NCBI GenBank assembly: GCA_964535575.1
Contig: CAZHTC010000001.1
Location: forward strand, 310,001-374,000
Origin: JAGPCK01 sp964535575
Lineage (GTDB): Bacteria > Bacteroidota > Bacteroidia > UKL13-3
DNA: 64,000 nucleotides
Reading direction: 5' to 3'
Numbering within the stretch: the first letter of the stretch is position 1; the number at the start of each line of letters is the position of its first letter. The notes beneath the pieces were generated by a model that saw nothing but the letters and a program-made list of their open reading frames with translations, was not told the origin of the DNA and searched no databases. Positions 34,531 to 43,962 of this stretch are shown one piece after another. A program made the position numbers and the translations under genes.

Positions 34531-36359
34531 TAAATCGTAATTTTTCTCACCTGTGTGGTACCAGTATTATCTACCACCTGCATCAGGTAAATGCCGGCAC
34601 TTAATTCCTTAATAGAAACTTCATGCAGCAACGTGGAAGTGTCGGGTAAAAACACTTGCTTTAATATTTTCCCGTTTACATCGCTTATGGTTACACAAGC
34701 TCCGCTTGTAGGTTTTGACAAACGCAATACCAAATTAGAACCCTGATTTACCGGATTAGGATAAATAGTAAGTTGGTCTGCCCGAAAATCCTGCATCGAG
34801 TTGGATGCTCTTTTTCCCAGATAAAAAGAAATGATGCCGTTGGTCTCAAAAATTTCTGTCACTTTTACTCCGGATGGAAGTCCGTCATTCATTTTAGCAC
34901 TCGGGTATGACTCGTCTTCAAAAATACGTTTTGATTTTGCGCCCGGAAATAAATCACCCGGATCACCCTGATTCGACCCGCGGTCAAGATGACGTAAGCC
35001 ATCTGCTTCAGTTAAACTGACTCCCTGATCAGTAGTATCAGTGTTAATGGAATTATTTCCGGGATACAGAGATGTTTTATCGGTATTGATATGCCATATG
35101 GCTAATCCCTTTCCGGGCAAATAGGTATCAAACTTACTTTTCTGCATATTTTCCAGTAGAAAATACTCATTGCTGTTAGGAGTAAGAATTTTGAATGATA
35201 TATTGGAGTCTACACTAGCCGGCAAGGTATAGGTTTTTTCCTGGCTAATCACCAGCGGTTGCTGCCATCCCAATTGCATTTTACACCATGCATCAAAATG
35301 ACAAGGTGTTTTTTCACTATTAAGCCAGCACCCTCCTCCCATCACTCCCCAATTACCAATCCCTTCAGAGACATAGCTTACATCGTATAGATCTGGCAAC
35401 CCAAGAATATGACCAAACTCATGAACAAATACCCCGATGCCCACCATATTCACTGTGCTACGTGTTTCGGGAGTAACGCAATATTCTTTAATCTGCACTC
35501 CATCATATGTGCGGCTCTGACTTCCAAGGTTGGAGCGATGCGACCAGATGTATTGATTTTGCGAACCCTGCTCAGCTCCGTTACCTGCATGAATAACCAA
35601 AAGGCCATCCATGATTCCGTTTTTATCGTTATCAAACTGGGAGAAATCCATTCCCATCTTTTCGGCCGAATCAATAGCCTCGGCAATAAGCGGACGAGCC
35701 GCACCATTGCCACTGCTTCGGCCATAGGTAGTGTAGGTGTTTTTAGCGGTGTACCATCCCACCACGGTTGCCTCTATTTCAAATTGCCCGAAAGAATTTT
35801 CAAGATAAAAATCCTTAAAACTACCGGTACCAGCAAAGCCCGGTTGATTCATAAATGCTTCAAAAGTGTCTTTTGAAAATTTAGCCTGCAAATCAGGGTA
35901 CTGAATTAAAATCACCAACAATTTTTTCTTGCCTGTGGCCGGAAAACCCCAACTTAATTGATTTGTTTTTGTTTTGTCGTCCGAAATATTCTCAGAATCT
36001 TTTAACCGCATGGCCACAACTGAGGCATGGCGCAAATTTTTTGTTGTATTGTTAACAAAAATCAATTCACTTGCACTGCGTGTACCCGGGTTGTGAGCCA
36101 CTACCCCCGATGGAATCAACATACCTTCCTTGTTTATTTCGGCATATTCATATACCCCACCTGCGTTTAATACCACGGTAAATCCATCTGTTGTTTCCGT
36201 ATAAGCAAGGTTGGCATTTCCTTTACCCACTACCGACAGCATGGAGCCATCGGGTTGTTGCACTTCAATGGTAAATGGGGTTGCACCACATGAACTCACC
36301 TGAGCCTGCACCCGTAAAAAACCTATTAGAGAAAAAAGTAACACTAAAATTCTTTTCAT
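34527..36359 (-). CDS. M6-family-like secreted metalloprotease with T9SS sorting domain
   Basis: 610 residues. The signal peptide is MKRILVLLFSLIGFLRVQAQ. The propeptide-like N-terminal region includes GKKKLLVILIQYPD, the family's opening strand. The zinc site is HEFGH (H313, E314, H317) followed by ILGLPDLYD, with the downstream aspartate typical of M6 (immune inhibitor A-like) peptidases. GNWGVMGGGCW is the expected Met-turn. The C-terminal ~80 residues are a T9SS sorting domain (LTIYPNPVNQGSNLVLRLS ... LSAGIYLMQVVDN ... VRKITIY). It should degrade extracellular protein. It is complete, with all zinc ligands present. Confidence 0.88.
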   Translation of the reverse strand: MKRILVLLFSLIGFLRVQAQVSSCGATPFTIEVQQPDGSMLSVVGKGNANLAYTETTDGFTVVLNAGGVYEYAEINKEGMLIPSGVVAHNPGTRSASELIFVNNTTKNLRHASVVAMRLKDSENISDDKTKTNQLSWGFPATGKKKLLVILIQYPDLQAKFSKDTFEAFMNQPGFAGTGSFKDFYLENSFGQFEIEATVVGWYTAKNTYTTYGRSSGNGAARPLIAEAIDSAEKMGMDFSQFDNDKNGIMDGLLVIHAGNGAEQGSQNQYIWSHRSNLGSQSRTYDGVQIKEYCVTPETRSTVNMVGIGVFVHEFGHILGLPDLYDVSYVSEGIGNWGVMGGGCWLNSEKTPCHFDAWCKMQLGWQQPLVISQEKTYTLPASVDSNISFKILTPNSNEYFLLENMQKSKFDTYLPGKGLAIWHINTDKTSLYPGNNSINTDTTDQGVSLTEADGLRHLDRGSNQGDPGDLFPGAKSKRIFEDESYPSAKMNDGLPSGVKVTEIFETNGIISFYLGKRASNSMQDFRADQLTIYPNPVNQGSNLVLRLSKPTSGACVTISDVNGKILKQVFLPDTSTLLHEVSIKELSAGIYLMQVVDNTGTTQVRKITIY

Positions 36360-36444
36360 GGCGCAATTATAACCAAAAAAGCGTTTACAAAAGTTGACAG
36401 AAAAGCGGCTTGGGGCAATTTTACAATCAATTGATAAATGATCT

Positions 36445-38082
36445 CTAATAGACCTGCAACACTTCTACTAGCACCCTGCTGTTATCGGCTGATACTTTTT
36501 CGTCTCCAAGGTTCATTACCTGGAGCGTTTTCCATTGATTGCCTGCCGTTACCTTATACAAAGTTTTTCCAACAGTAAGACGCATTGGCAAACTAATTCC
36601 TTCAACATCGGCACGAAGGCGGTAATGAATCTGCCATTTATCCCCCGATTGCTGCACTTTGTATTCAAACACGGGAATTGTGTAGTTATACAGGTATTGG
36701 TTAAAGAAAGCATCCCATTTTCTGTATGTAATGGCATTACATTGATTAATGATTTCTTTTGTAGTAATATTCTCACGCGAATTATCATCGGTCAGATGTT
36801 TAAGAAACCTAAAAAAAAGTGAATCATTATTTAAAGTTTCCCTAAGTGTTTGCAAAACCCAGGCCCCTTTGTAATAAATATCATTATCACTTCGACCATG
36901 GTAATACACCCCATACGGACCAATCATGGGTTCCAGATTTTTAATATTTTTACGTTGAGCGCTCAGGTACTCAAACGCCTTTTCTTTTCCATACAAACAT
37001 TCCATGTACACCGTTTCACTGTAGGTGGTAAAAGATTCGTGAATCCACATCTCAGCAGCATCAGTCATGCTTAAGCTATTCCCAAAATATTCGTGACCAC
37101 TTTCGTGAATGATGATAAAATCAAAACCCCAGGCATTGTTTTTAAAATTGTTCCCGTAAGCAACACAACTCTGATGCTCCATTCCCCAATAGGGGGTTTC
37201 CACCAACTTGTACCCATCATTCCAAAACGGATAGGAACCGAAATAGGTTTCAAAACAATTGAGCATATCCTTTACCTGTTTGAAATGTATTTGCGCTGTA
37301 TCCGCATTATAAGATAAAACATAATAATCCAGATTTAGTTTTCCCTTAGCTCCGACATAATTATCGCTTAAATGTGTGTAGGTGCCTATGTTGATGGAAA
37401 TATTGTACGGATTTATAGGATATGTTACTTTCCAATGATACTGCATGGTTTTGTCGGGCATGGGTTTTTGAGCAATTAATTTTCCGTTTGATACCCCCAC
37501 TGATTTTTCAGGAACAATTAATCGCATTTCCATGCCCTCATCCGGTTCATCATTTAAATGATCTTTACAAGGCAGCCAGCATGAGGCTCCCATTCCTTCA
37601 CAGGCAAGCCCCACCCAGGGGTTTCCTTTTGTATCCTTTGTCCATACAAAACCACCATCCCACGGAGCATGTTTTGCCTCAGGTGGAGTTCCGTTAAAAA
37701 AAACTTTTACTTCAAACCGTTGTCCGGGCAATAATTTTTCAGGGAAGTGTACCAAAAAAATATTGCTGTCACGGGTAAATGATATTTTCTTCTTCTCAAA
37801 TAACACTGAATCAATTTTAATGACCGAAAACAAATCGAGTTGAATAGTTTCAACAGTTTCCTTACCCGTTACTATTGCCGAAATGGCGTTGGCTCCACTG
37901 ATAACTTTTCCCTCAGGAAATACTCTTACCCTAATATTATACTTTAACACATTGTAACATGTGGTGTACTCGTTATCTGAACCGTGCAGCGAATCGGTTC
38001 GGGAAAAAGGCTGAGCGCGCACCTCACTACGTGTTCCGGTAAAAATCAGTAATACCACAAGAATAAAAGCTGATGCCTGCAT
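36445..38082 (-). CDS. M1-family zinc aminopeptidase-like protein, exported
   Basis: 545 residues with an N-terminal signal (MQASAFILVVLLIFTGTRSEVRAQ). Residues about 40-225 are the beta-rich N-domain. The catalytic domain has WGMEH (300-303, the GxMEN exopeptidase motif with H for N), HESGH (H326, E327, H330) and E349 in WIHESFTTY, exactly 19 residues on, as required for zinc binding. It lacks the C-terminal helical domain, so it is short for M1 enzymes (about 600-900). It is divergent from a second M1-type gene 103 bp away. Expected in the periplasm, or anchored; no T9SS tail. Confidence 0.88.
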   Translation of the reverse strand: MQASAFILVVLLIFTGTRSEVRAQPFSRTDSLHGSDNEYTTCYNVLKYNIRVRVFPEGKVISGANAISAIVTGKETVETIQLDLFSVIKIDSVLFEKKKISFTRDSNIFLVHFPEKLLPGQRFEVKVFFNGTPPEAKHAPWDGGFVWTKDTKGNPWVGLACEGMGASCWLPCKDHLNDEPDEGMEMRLIVPEKSVGVSNGKLIAQKPMPDKTMQYHWKVTYPINPYNISINIGTYTHLSDNYVGAKGKLNLDYYVLSYNADTAQIHFKQVKDMLNCFETYFGSYPFWNDGYKLVETPYWGMEHQSCVAYGNNFKNNAWGFDFIIIHESGHEYFGNSLSMTDAAEMWIHESFTTYSETVYMECLYGKEKAFEYLSAQRKNIKNLEPMIGPYGVYYHGRSDNDIYYKGAWVLQTLRETLNNDSLFFRFLKHLTDDNSRENITTKEIINQCNAITYRKWDAFFNQYLYNYTIPVFEYKVQQSGDKWQIHYRLRADVEGISLPMRLTVGKTLYKVTAGNQWKTLQVMNLGDEKVSADNSRVLVEVLQVY

Positions 38083-38185
38083 ACTGCAAGTTTACTTTAT
38101 TTCCCACACAGTTGAATGACAAAATACGCTTTCCTATTACTTCTCATATTTGCTTATATTCGTGCCTCCAATGCATTATTTGTAG

Positions 38186-41100
38186 ATGAAAAAATTACTA
38201 CTACTGGTTACGCTGATAACCTTTACCGTTTTTGGTTTTGCCCAACAGGGGGCCGATTATTACCGTAGCACGGAAAATCCATACTACTGGAAAAACCGGA
38301 GACCCCATGCCGCCTATTGGCAACAGGATATACATTACAATATCAAAGCCTCATTAGATGAAAAAACTGGAATCATAATAGGAGAAGAAGAACTTACCTA
38401 CTGGAACAACTCGCCCGATACCTTATACTTTGTATATTTTCACCTCTATCAAAATGCGTTTGTTAAAGGCTCGCACCTCGAGGAACTCAATGCCGCAAAT
38501 GATTTTCATCAAAAGTTTGGCCCATACGAAGAAACCGGAAAAGGAACCGAAATTGAACAATTAGAAAATAACGGCATCACCAATGTGATTGCTTTTATAG
38601 ATAACACCATTATGAGAGTAAATCTTTCGCATGCGCTGCTTCCAAATCAATCTACCTCATTTAAAATAAAATTTAAAACTTATTTCGATGCCGGAGACCA
38701 GCGCAGGCGTATGAAAAAATTTACTGCATCCGGTTCCTCTTATATGCACTATGACGGGGTACATTGGTATCCGCGTATTTGTGTGTACGATGCCAAATTT
38801 GGTTGGGATACTTACCAGCACTTAGGAAAGGAATTCTACGGTGATTTCGGAACCTATGATGTAGCCCTTACCCTTGCCAACCATTATGTTCTTGATGCTA
38901 CCGGAGTATTGCAAAACCGAAGCGAAGTGATGCCCGATGAACTCAGGAAAAAATTAGATCTCTCCAATTTTAAAGATAAACCCATCGGCTCTCCTGCTTC
39001 CGAAATAATAAAACCCGATGGCACCACCAAAACATGGAAGTTTCATGCCGACAATGTACATGACTTTGCATGGACCGCTGACCCTACCTATCGCATTGGC
39101 GAAACTGAATGGAACGGAATTAAATGCGTTGCACTGGCACAGGAAAGCAACGCGGCAGGATGGCAGGATGCGGCTTTGTTTACTTCGAAAGTAATTCAAA
39201 CGTATTCGCGCGACTTTGGATTGTATGCCTATCCCAAGATGATTGTAGCCGATGCGCGTGACGGAATGGAATACCCGATGCTTACCCTTAACGGTGGCAA
39301 CTCGCCAGGCAATCATTTTGTCATTGCACACGAAGTGGGGCATAACTGGTTTTTTGGAATGGTTGGAAATAACGAAACCTACCGGGCTGCCCTTGACGAA
39401 GGCTTTACGCAATTTCTCACTTCCTGGTCACTTAAAGCCATTGACGGAGTAAATAACCCCGATGATAAATTTGAACCGTATTCAAAAACATTTGCCTTAT
39501 CGGCCATGTACTACAAACAATTTAAAAAGAAATACAATAAACGGTTTGATATAGATTTACCCATTGACGAATCCACGCTGTACTTAGGTTACCTTACAGA
39601 TGCCATGAATAAAAACGATGCACAACTTAATACGCACTCCGATGATTTCAGCTCGGCACTAGGACATGGTGGAGGTTACAGGCATGTGTACTACAAAACA
39701 GCAACCATGCTTTCTAATTTGCAGTATGTACTTGGCGACTCCCTGTTTATTGCTGCCATGTCGCATTATTTTAATCAATGGAAAATATGCCATCCCTACT
39801 TTGACGATTTCAGAAACTCCATTATTCAGTTTACTCATGTAGATTTAAACTGGTTTTTTGATGAGTGGATGGAAACCACCAAACGGGTAGATTATTCGGT
39901 AAAAAAAGTGCATCAGATCAAAAGTCATAAACATACAAGACCCATCCAAACTCCCAACACACAAATTACTTTTCAGCGCAAAGGAGAAATGCAGATGCCA
40001 ATTGATTTTTCCGTGGTAACAGCTAAAAACGATACCCTCCGTTACACCATTCCCAACACCTATTTTGCTAAAAAGGAAAAGAATGTAACGGTATTGAAAC
40101 AATGGTACGGCTGGGACAAACTGAATGAAACCTATACCGCACAAATCAATGTACCGGGAAAAATAAAAAATGTGATCATTGACCCCAGCTTTCGCCTGGC
40201 CGATATAAACTGGCTTAACAATAGTAAAAAATGCCCCGTGTATCTACGGTTTGATTCAAAAGTTTATGAACCCATTGACCGCAAACATTACCTGATGCAT
40301 TGGAGGCCCGATATATGGTTCAACAGTGTGGACGGAGTAAAAGCCGGTGTTCACCTAAACGGGCATTACATGAATTACCGCCACATTTTCTCGGCTTGGC
40401 TGTGGTACAATACCGGAGCAGGCAGAGTGTGGTTTAAAGACAAAAAAGAACTGGTAAACTACTATGTGAGCTACCGTACAGCTATTGATAAAAATTTATT
40501 TGTGCATGCTGAAAGCAAAATATTAGACGGCCTTATTGGTAACAAAGCAGGGCTCGAAAAAACGGCCGGCAATAATCGCTTTGGGGTATATTTTAAAGGC
40601 ATGTACCGAAACAAGCTGAACAGATATTCGGAATACAATTTGGCACGTGCCAACTTTGCTCCCAATATGCGCAACAACTCGCTCAATGTGGAAGCCGAGC
40701 ACACCTACCAATACCGCAGGGGCAACGGAAAAATTTTATTGCAGTTGCGATCTTCCGCACTTTACACTGATTACGATTACCAATACGCCAAATTGGAAGT
40801 GATTAACAACAATCGATTGGGCAAGATAGATCTTCGCACCCGCACCTTTGGCCAGTACATTACAGGTACGTCTATTGCCCCCGAAAGTTATTTGTACATT
40901 GATGGTGGCAATGGAGAAGAGATGATGGAGAGCAAATACTACCGGTCTGAACTGGCTGATATGTATACTATGGATCATTATTCTAACAAAGGCAATGTGC
41001 TGGGTTTTGGTGGAGGCTTAAACCTGCGCGGCTATAACCTGGCCGTGGTACCTGAGGTATACAGCGGCACCTCTGTTTCGGCTGCTTATAAAGGCAAAGG

Positions 41101-41452
41101 CGGTGGCTCGGTAAATATAGAACTGGAATACGACCGGCTGCTGAAATTTGCACCCAAGTTTTTGCGCAATTCGTTTAAGTTAGACGCCTACCTGTTTGCC
41201 GATGCAGGTTATATCAAGTATCAGGTAACAGATATCACGGGTATCTCCCTTCCGACAGCCTTTAAATGGAGTGATTTGAAAGCCGATGCTGGTGCGGGAT
41301 TTTTACTTACTATAAAACGATTTGGAAGGTTGGCCACCGTTGAACCGCTAACCTTCAGGGCCGATTTCCCTCTGTATGTGCGACAGCCAAATCTCGCAGG
41401 TAGCAATTATGGCTATACCAATGTGGTGATTGCAGTTGGCCGTGCGTTTTGA
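38186..41452 (+). CDS. M1-type metallopeptidase with C-terminal outer-membrane-barrel-like domain
   Basis: 1088 residues. The signal peptide is MKKLLLLVTLITFTVFGFAQ. Residues about 40-580 are an M1 peptidase: DGMEYPM (GxMEN-like), HEVGH (H382, E383, H386) and E405 in ALDEGF with the correct 19-residue spacing. From about residue 690 the sequence becomes alternating aromatic/polar strands (GVHLNGHYMNYRHIFSAWLWYN, FVHAESKILDG, VNIELEYDRLL), contains LRGY (R948, G949, Y950), resembling the conserved RGF/RGY of Omp85 barrels, and ends in VAVGRAF-like aromatic sequence. I infer a barrel-anchored surface or periplasm-facing peptidase. The peptidase call is firm; the barrel is an inference. Confidence 0.8.
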   Translation: MKKLLLLVTLITFTVFGFAQQGADYYRSTENPYYWKNRRPHAAYWQQDIHYNIKASLDEKTGIIIGEEELTYWNNSPDTLYFVYFHLYQNAFVKGSHLEELNAANDFHQKFGPYEETGKGTEIEQLENNGITNVIAFIDNTIMRVNLSHALLPNQSTSFKIKFKTYFDAGDQRRRMKKFTASGSSYMHYDGVHWYPRICVYDAKFGWDTYQHLGKEFYGDFGTYDVALTLANHYVLDATGVLQNRSEVMPDELRKKLDLSNFKDKPIGSPASEIIKPDGTTKTWKFHADNVHDFAWTADPTYRIGETEWNGIKCVALAQESNAAGWQDAALFTSKVIQTYSRDFGLYAYPKMIVADARDGMEYPMLTLNGGNSPGNHFVIAHEVGHNWFFGMVGNNETYRAALDEGFTQFLTSWSLKAIDGVNNPDDKFEPYSKTFALSAMYYKQFKKKYNKRFDIDLPIDESTLYLGYLTDAMNKNDAQLNTHSDDFSSALGHGGGYRHVYYKTATMLSNLQYVLGDSLFIAAMSHYFNQWKICHPYFDDFRNSIIQFTHVDLNWFFDEWMETTKRVDYSVKKVHQIKSHKHTRPIQTPNTQITFQRKGEMQMPIDFSVVTAKNDTLRYTIPNTYFAKKEKNVTVLKQWYGWDKLNETYTAQINVPGKIKNVIIDPSFRLADINWLNNSKKCPVYLRFDSKVYEPIDRKHYLMHWRPDIWFNSVDGVKAGVHLNGHYMNYRHIFSAWLWYNTGAGRVWFKDKKELVNYYVSYRTAIDKNLFVHAESKILDGLIGNKAGLEKTAGNNRFGVYFKGMYRNKLNRYSEYNLARANFAPNMRNNSLNVEAEHTYQYRRGNGKILLQLRSSALYTDYDYQYAKLEVINNNRLGKIDLRTRTFGQYITGTSIAPESYLYIDGGNGEEMMESKYYRSELADMYTMDHYSNKGNVLGFGGGLNLRGYNLAVVPEVYSGTSVSAAYKGKGGGSVNIELEYDRLLKFAPKFLRNSFKLDAYLFADAGYIKYQVTDITGISLPTAFKWSDLKADAGAGFLLTIKRFGRLATVEPLTFRADFPLYVRQPNLAGSNYGYTNVVIAVGRAF

Positions 41453-41537
41453 TGGTACAAATATGTAAACTAAAAAGTAATTTCGACATTATGACTTATA
41501 ATTCCACCCATTCATCAGTTGAAAAAAATTAACCCGC

Positions 41538-43946
41538 ATGAAAAAATATATACTTCTTTGTTCTTTGCTGAGTCTTGTCCTTGGGAGCAATGCGCAGCAT
41601 TTAAACTGGGCCTCTACCCTTGGGAGCAAATCAGGGGATCAAACCAAACAAGTGGTCGTGGGACCTCAAGGTTCTATCTATTCAATTGGGAGGTATGCCG
41701 ATACTGCGTACATCTCGCCCGGATCAGCAGGGCCAATATTACCTCACCAATACAATGATTTCTTTATTCAAAAAATGGATGCCTCAGGAAACCTGGTATG
41801 GGTGAAGGGTATGGGAAGCAATAAACAGGACGATGCCTTATGTATAGCTGTTGATGATACCGGAAATGTGTACATCACCGGATATTACCAGGACACACTG
41901 GATTGCGACCCCGGAAGTGGGGTGTACAATTTAACACCAACGATATTCTCCGGATTAGATGCCTTTCTGATTAAACTAGATCCGAATGGAAATTTTTTAT
42001 GGGCAAATAAATTAGGCGGGACTGAATATGAAAACGGAGATTTTGTAGGAGTAGATTCTTTCGGATTTGTGTACATGGCGGGTTACACTTTTGGCACAAT
42101 GGATATGGATCCCGGACCCGGAACAGCCAATATAACCACTGCCGGAAATAACGATATATTTATTATCAAATTCAATGCAGCCGGAAAATACATATGGGGC
42201 AAAAGAATGGGTGGTACCGGAGTAGACATTCCACAAGCAGGATATATTGATAAAGCAGGTAATATTTATACCACCGGCTATTTTCAATCAAGTGTTGATT
42301 TTAACCCGGGTGCTGCTAGCTATTCACTCACTGCTTCCGGGCAGGAAGATGTATTCATTTCCAAACTTGACTCCGGTGGAAATTTTGTGTTGGCCAGATC
42401 CATGGGCGGCACTCTCAAAGATTATGGATACGGTATACATGTAGATATAGCAGGGAACATATACACCACCGGCTATTTTCAGGGCACTGCCGATTTTTTA
42501 CCCGGTACAGGTTCCTATAATCTTGTTTCAGCCGGAGGGCAGGACGTGTTTGTTTCTAAACTTAGTAACCAGGGAAATTTTGTGTGGGCAAAACGTATAG
42601 GTGCCAGCGGAAACGATATCGGTTATTGTACAAAAATGGATGCTGTCCAACACGTTTATTGCACCGGAAGTTTTACTGGGAAAGTTGATTTTAATACAGG
42701 GAGCGATTCGCTTTTTTTTACTACCCCTAATACCAATACAGATGGCTTTGTTTTAGAATTAGATTCGGCCGGAAATTTTGTTACTGCAAATCAATTGGGA
42801 AATAAAGGAAATGAGCTGATATTTACAGTATGGCCAATTTCCTCCGGAAACTTTTACCTTGGGGGTTACTTCAGTGATACCACCGATTTAGATATGACAG
42901 CAGGAGTATATAGCCGTATAACCAAAGGTAATACTGATGCATTTCTGGCAAAATATTCCAGTTGTTCCAATTCCTCCTCTTCGTTCAGCCAATCGGCTTG
43001 CGTCAGCTACACTGCCCCTGATGGAAAGGTGTATGCAAGCAGCGGAAACGTCACAGCAATTATCCCTAATAGTACCGGTTGCGACAGCATCATCAGCATA
43101 CAACTTACCATCAATACCGTTGATACGTCCGTTACACAAGCGGGTCAAACATTAACGGCATCGGCAACAGGCGCGCAATATCAATGGGTAAACTGCGCCA
43201 ACAACTACGCCCCCATTAGTGGAGCCACCTCAAACGTGTTTACCACTCCTGTACCCGGAACCTATGCCGTAGTAGTAACCATAAATGGTTGCCGGGATAC
43301 TTCTTCCTGCTATACAATTGTATGTAATAACAGCAGTTCGTCCATTAGTCCGGTAGCCTGTTTTGCCTATACCGCCCCCAACGGAATGGTATATACCAAC
43401 AGCGGCCTGTACAATGTTACTATACCAAACTCATTTGGATGCGATAGCAATATCACCATTAATCTAACAGTAAACTCGGTAAACAATGGCATCACCCTTA
43501 ATCAGCAAACGTTAACTGCTACTGCCAATGGAGCCCAATACCAATGGGTAGATTGCAACAACAACTATGGCCCCATTGCCAATGCCACGGCAAAACAATT
43601 TACCCCGCTTGCAACGGGATCCTATGCCGTAATTGTAAAAGCCAACGGATGTACCGATACCTCCTATTGTGAAGGGGTGGTTATATCCAACACCTCAATT
43701 AATGAAACGACATTGCTGAACAAACTGGAAGTATATCCTAATCCGGTTAGCACTTCGGTAAGCATTCACTTGCCGCAAGGTTTATTTACAGTAACCATAT
43801 ATGACAACCAGGGTAAGGCGGTAAAAACAATCAGGTCGGCACAAGGCACTATGGAAGTTGATTTAAATGGCCTCGCTAACGGAGTATATCTTATTAATGC
43901 AATAAATGATTCGTACGTAATGAAAGCAACAGTTTTAAAACACTAA
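41538..43946 (+). CDS. SBBP-repeat beta-propeller protein with two Ig-like repeats and T9SS tail
   Basis: 802 residues. The signal peptide is MKKYILLCSLLSLVLGSNAQ. About seven SBBP-type repeats fill residues 20-470, each with the pattern GNVYITGYYQ..DCDPGSG...DAFLIKLDPNGNFLWANKLGG, forming a predicted propeller. Two near-identical ~120-residue modules follow (about 473-594 and 595-718), each starting CxNSSSS and holding SYTAPxGxVY, IPNSxGCDS and ANGAQYQWVxCxNNY; the even cysteine count suggests disulfides. The T9SS sorting domain is about 724-802 (LEVYPNPVSTSVSIHL ... LANGVYLINAI). It is an exported structural or adhesive protein; function unknown. Confidence 0.82.
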   Translation: MKKYILLCSLLSLVLGSNAQHLNWASTLGSKSGDQTKQVVVGPQGSIYSIGRYADTAYISPGSAGPILPHQYNDFFIQKMDASGNLVWVKGMGSNKQDDALCIAVDDTGNVYITGYYQDTLDCDPGSGVYNLTPTIFSGLDAFLIKLDPNGNFLWANKLGGTEYENGDFVGVDSFGFVYMAGYTFGTMDMDPGPGTANITTAGNNDIFIIKFNAAGKYIWGKRMGGTGVDIPQAGYIDKAGNIYTTGYFQSSVDFNPGAASYSLTASGQEDVFISKLDSGGNFVLARSMGGTLKDYGYGIHVDIAGNIYTTGYFQGTADFLPGTGSYNLVSAGGQDVFVSKLSNQGNFVWAKRIGASGNDIGYCTKMDAVQHVYCTGSFTGKVDFNTGSDSLFFTTPNTNTDGFVLELDSAGNFVTANQLGNKGNELIFTVWPISSGNFYLGGYFSDTTDLDMTAGVYSRITKGNTDAFLAKYSSCSNSSSSFSQSACVSYTAPDGKVYASSGNVTAIIPNSTGCDSIISIQLTINTVDTSVTQAGQTLTASATGAQYQWVNCANNYAPISGATSNVFTTPVPGTYAVVVTINGCRDTSSCYTIVCNNSSSSISPVACFAYTAPNGMVYTNSGLYNVTIPNSFGCDSNITINLTVNSVNNGITLNQQTLTATANGAQYQWVDCNNNYGPIANATAKQFTPLATGSYAVIVKANGCTDTSYCEGVVISNTSINETTLLNKLEVYPNPVSTSVSIHLPQGLFTVTIYDNQGKAVKTIRSAQGTMEVDLNGLANGVYLINAINDSYVMKATVLKH

Positions 43947-43962
43947 AGATGGCTCACCTGAA

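Noticed and set aside
35409..35876. 155-codon plus-strand frame opposite the M6-like protease
   Set aside because: It is antisense to the zinc-site region of a well-supported protease and shows no domain. It is a codon-bias shadow.
38954..39412. 152-codon minus-strand frame inside the barrel-fused M1 gene
   Set aside because: Antisense to the conserved catalytic domain, with no motif or signal of its own.
42958..43690. Repetitive DNA that could suggest a CRISPR or tandem-repeat element
   Set aside because: The periodicity is about 365 bp, in frame, and explained by two duplicated protein modules.
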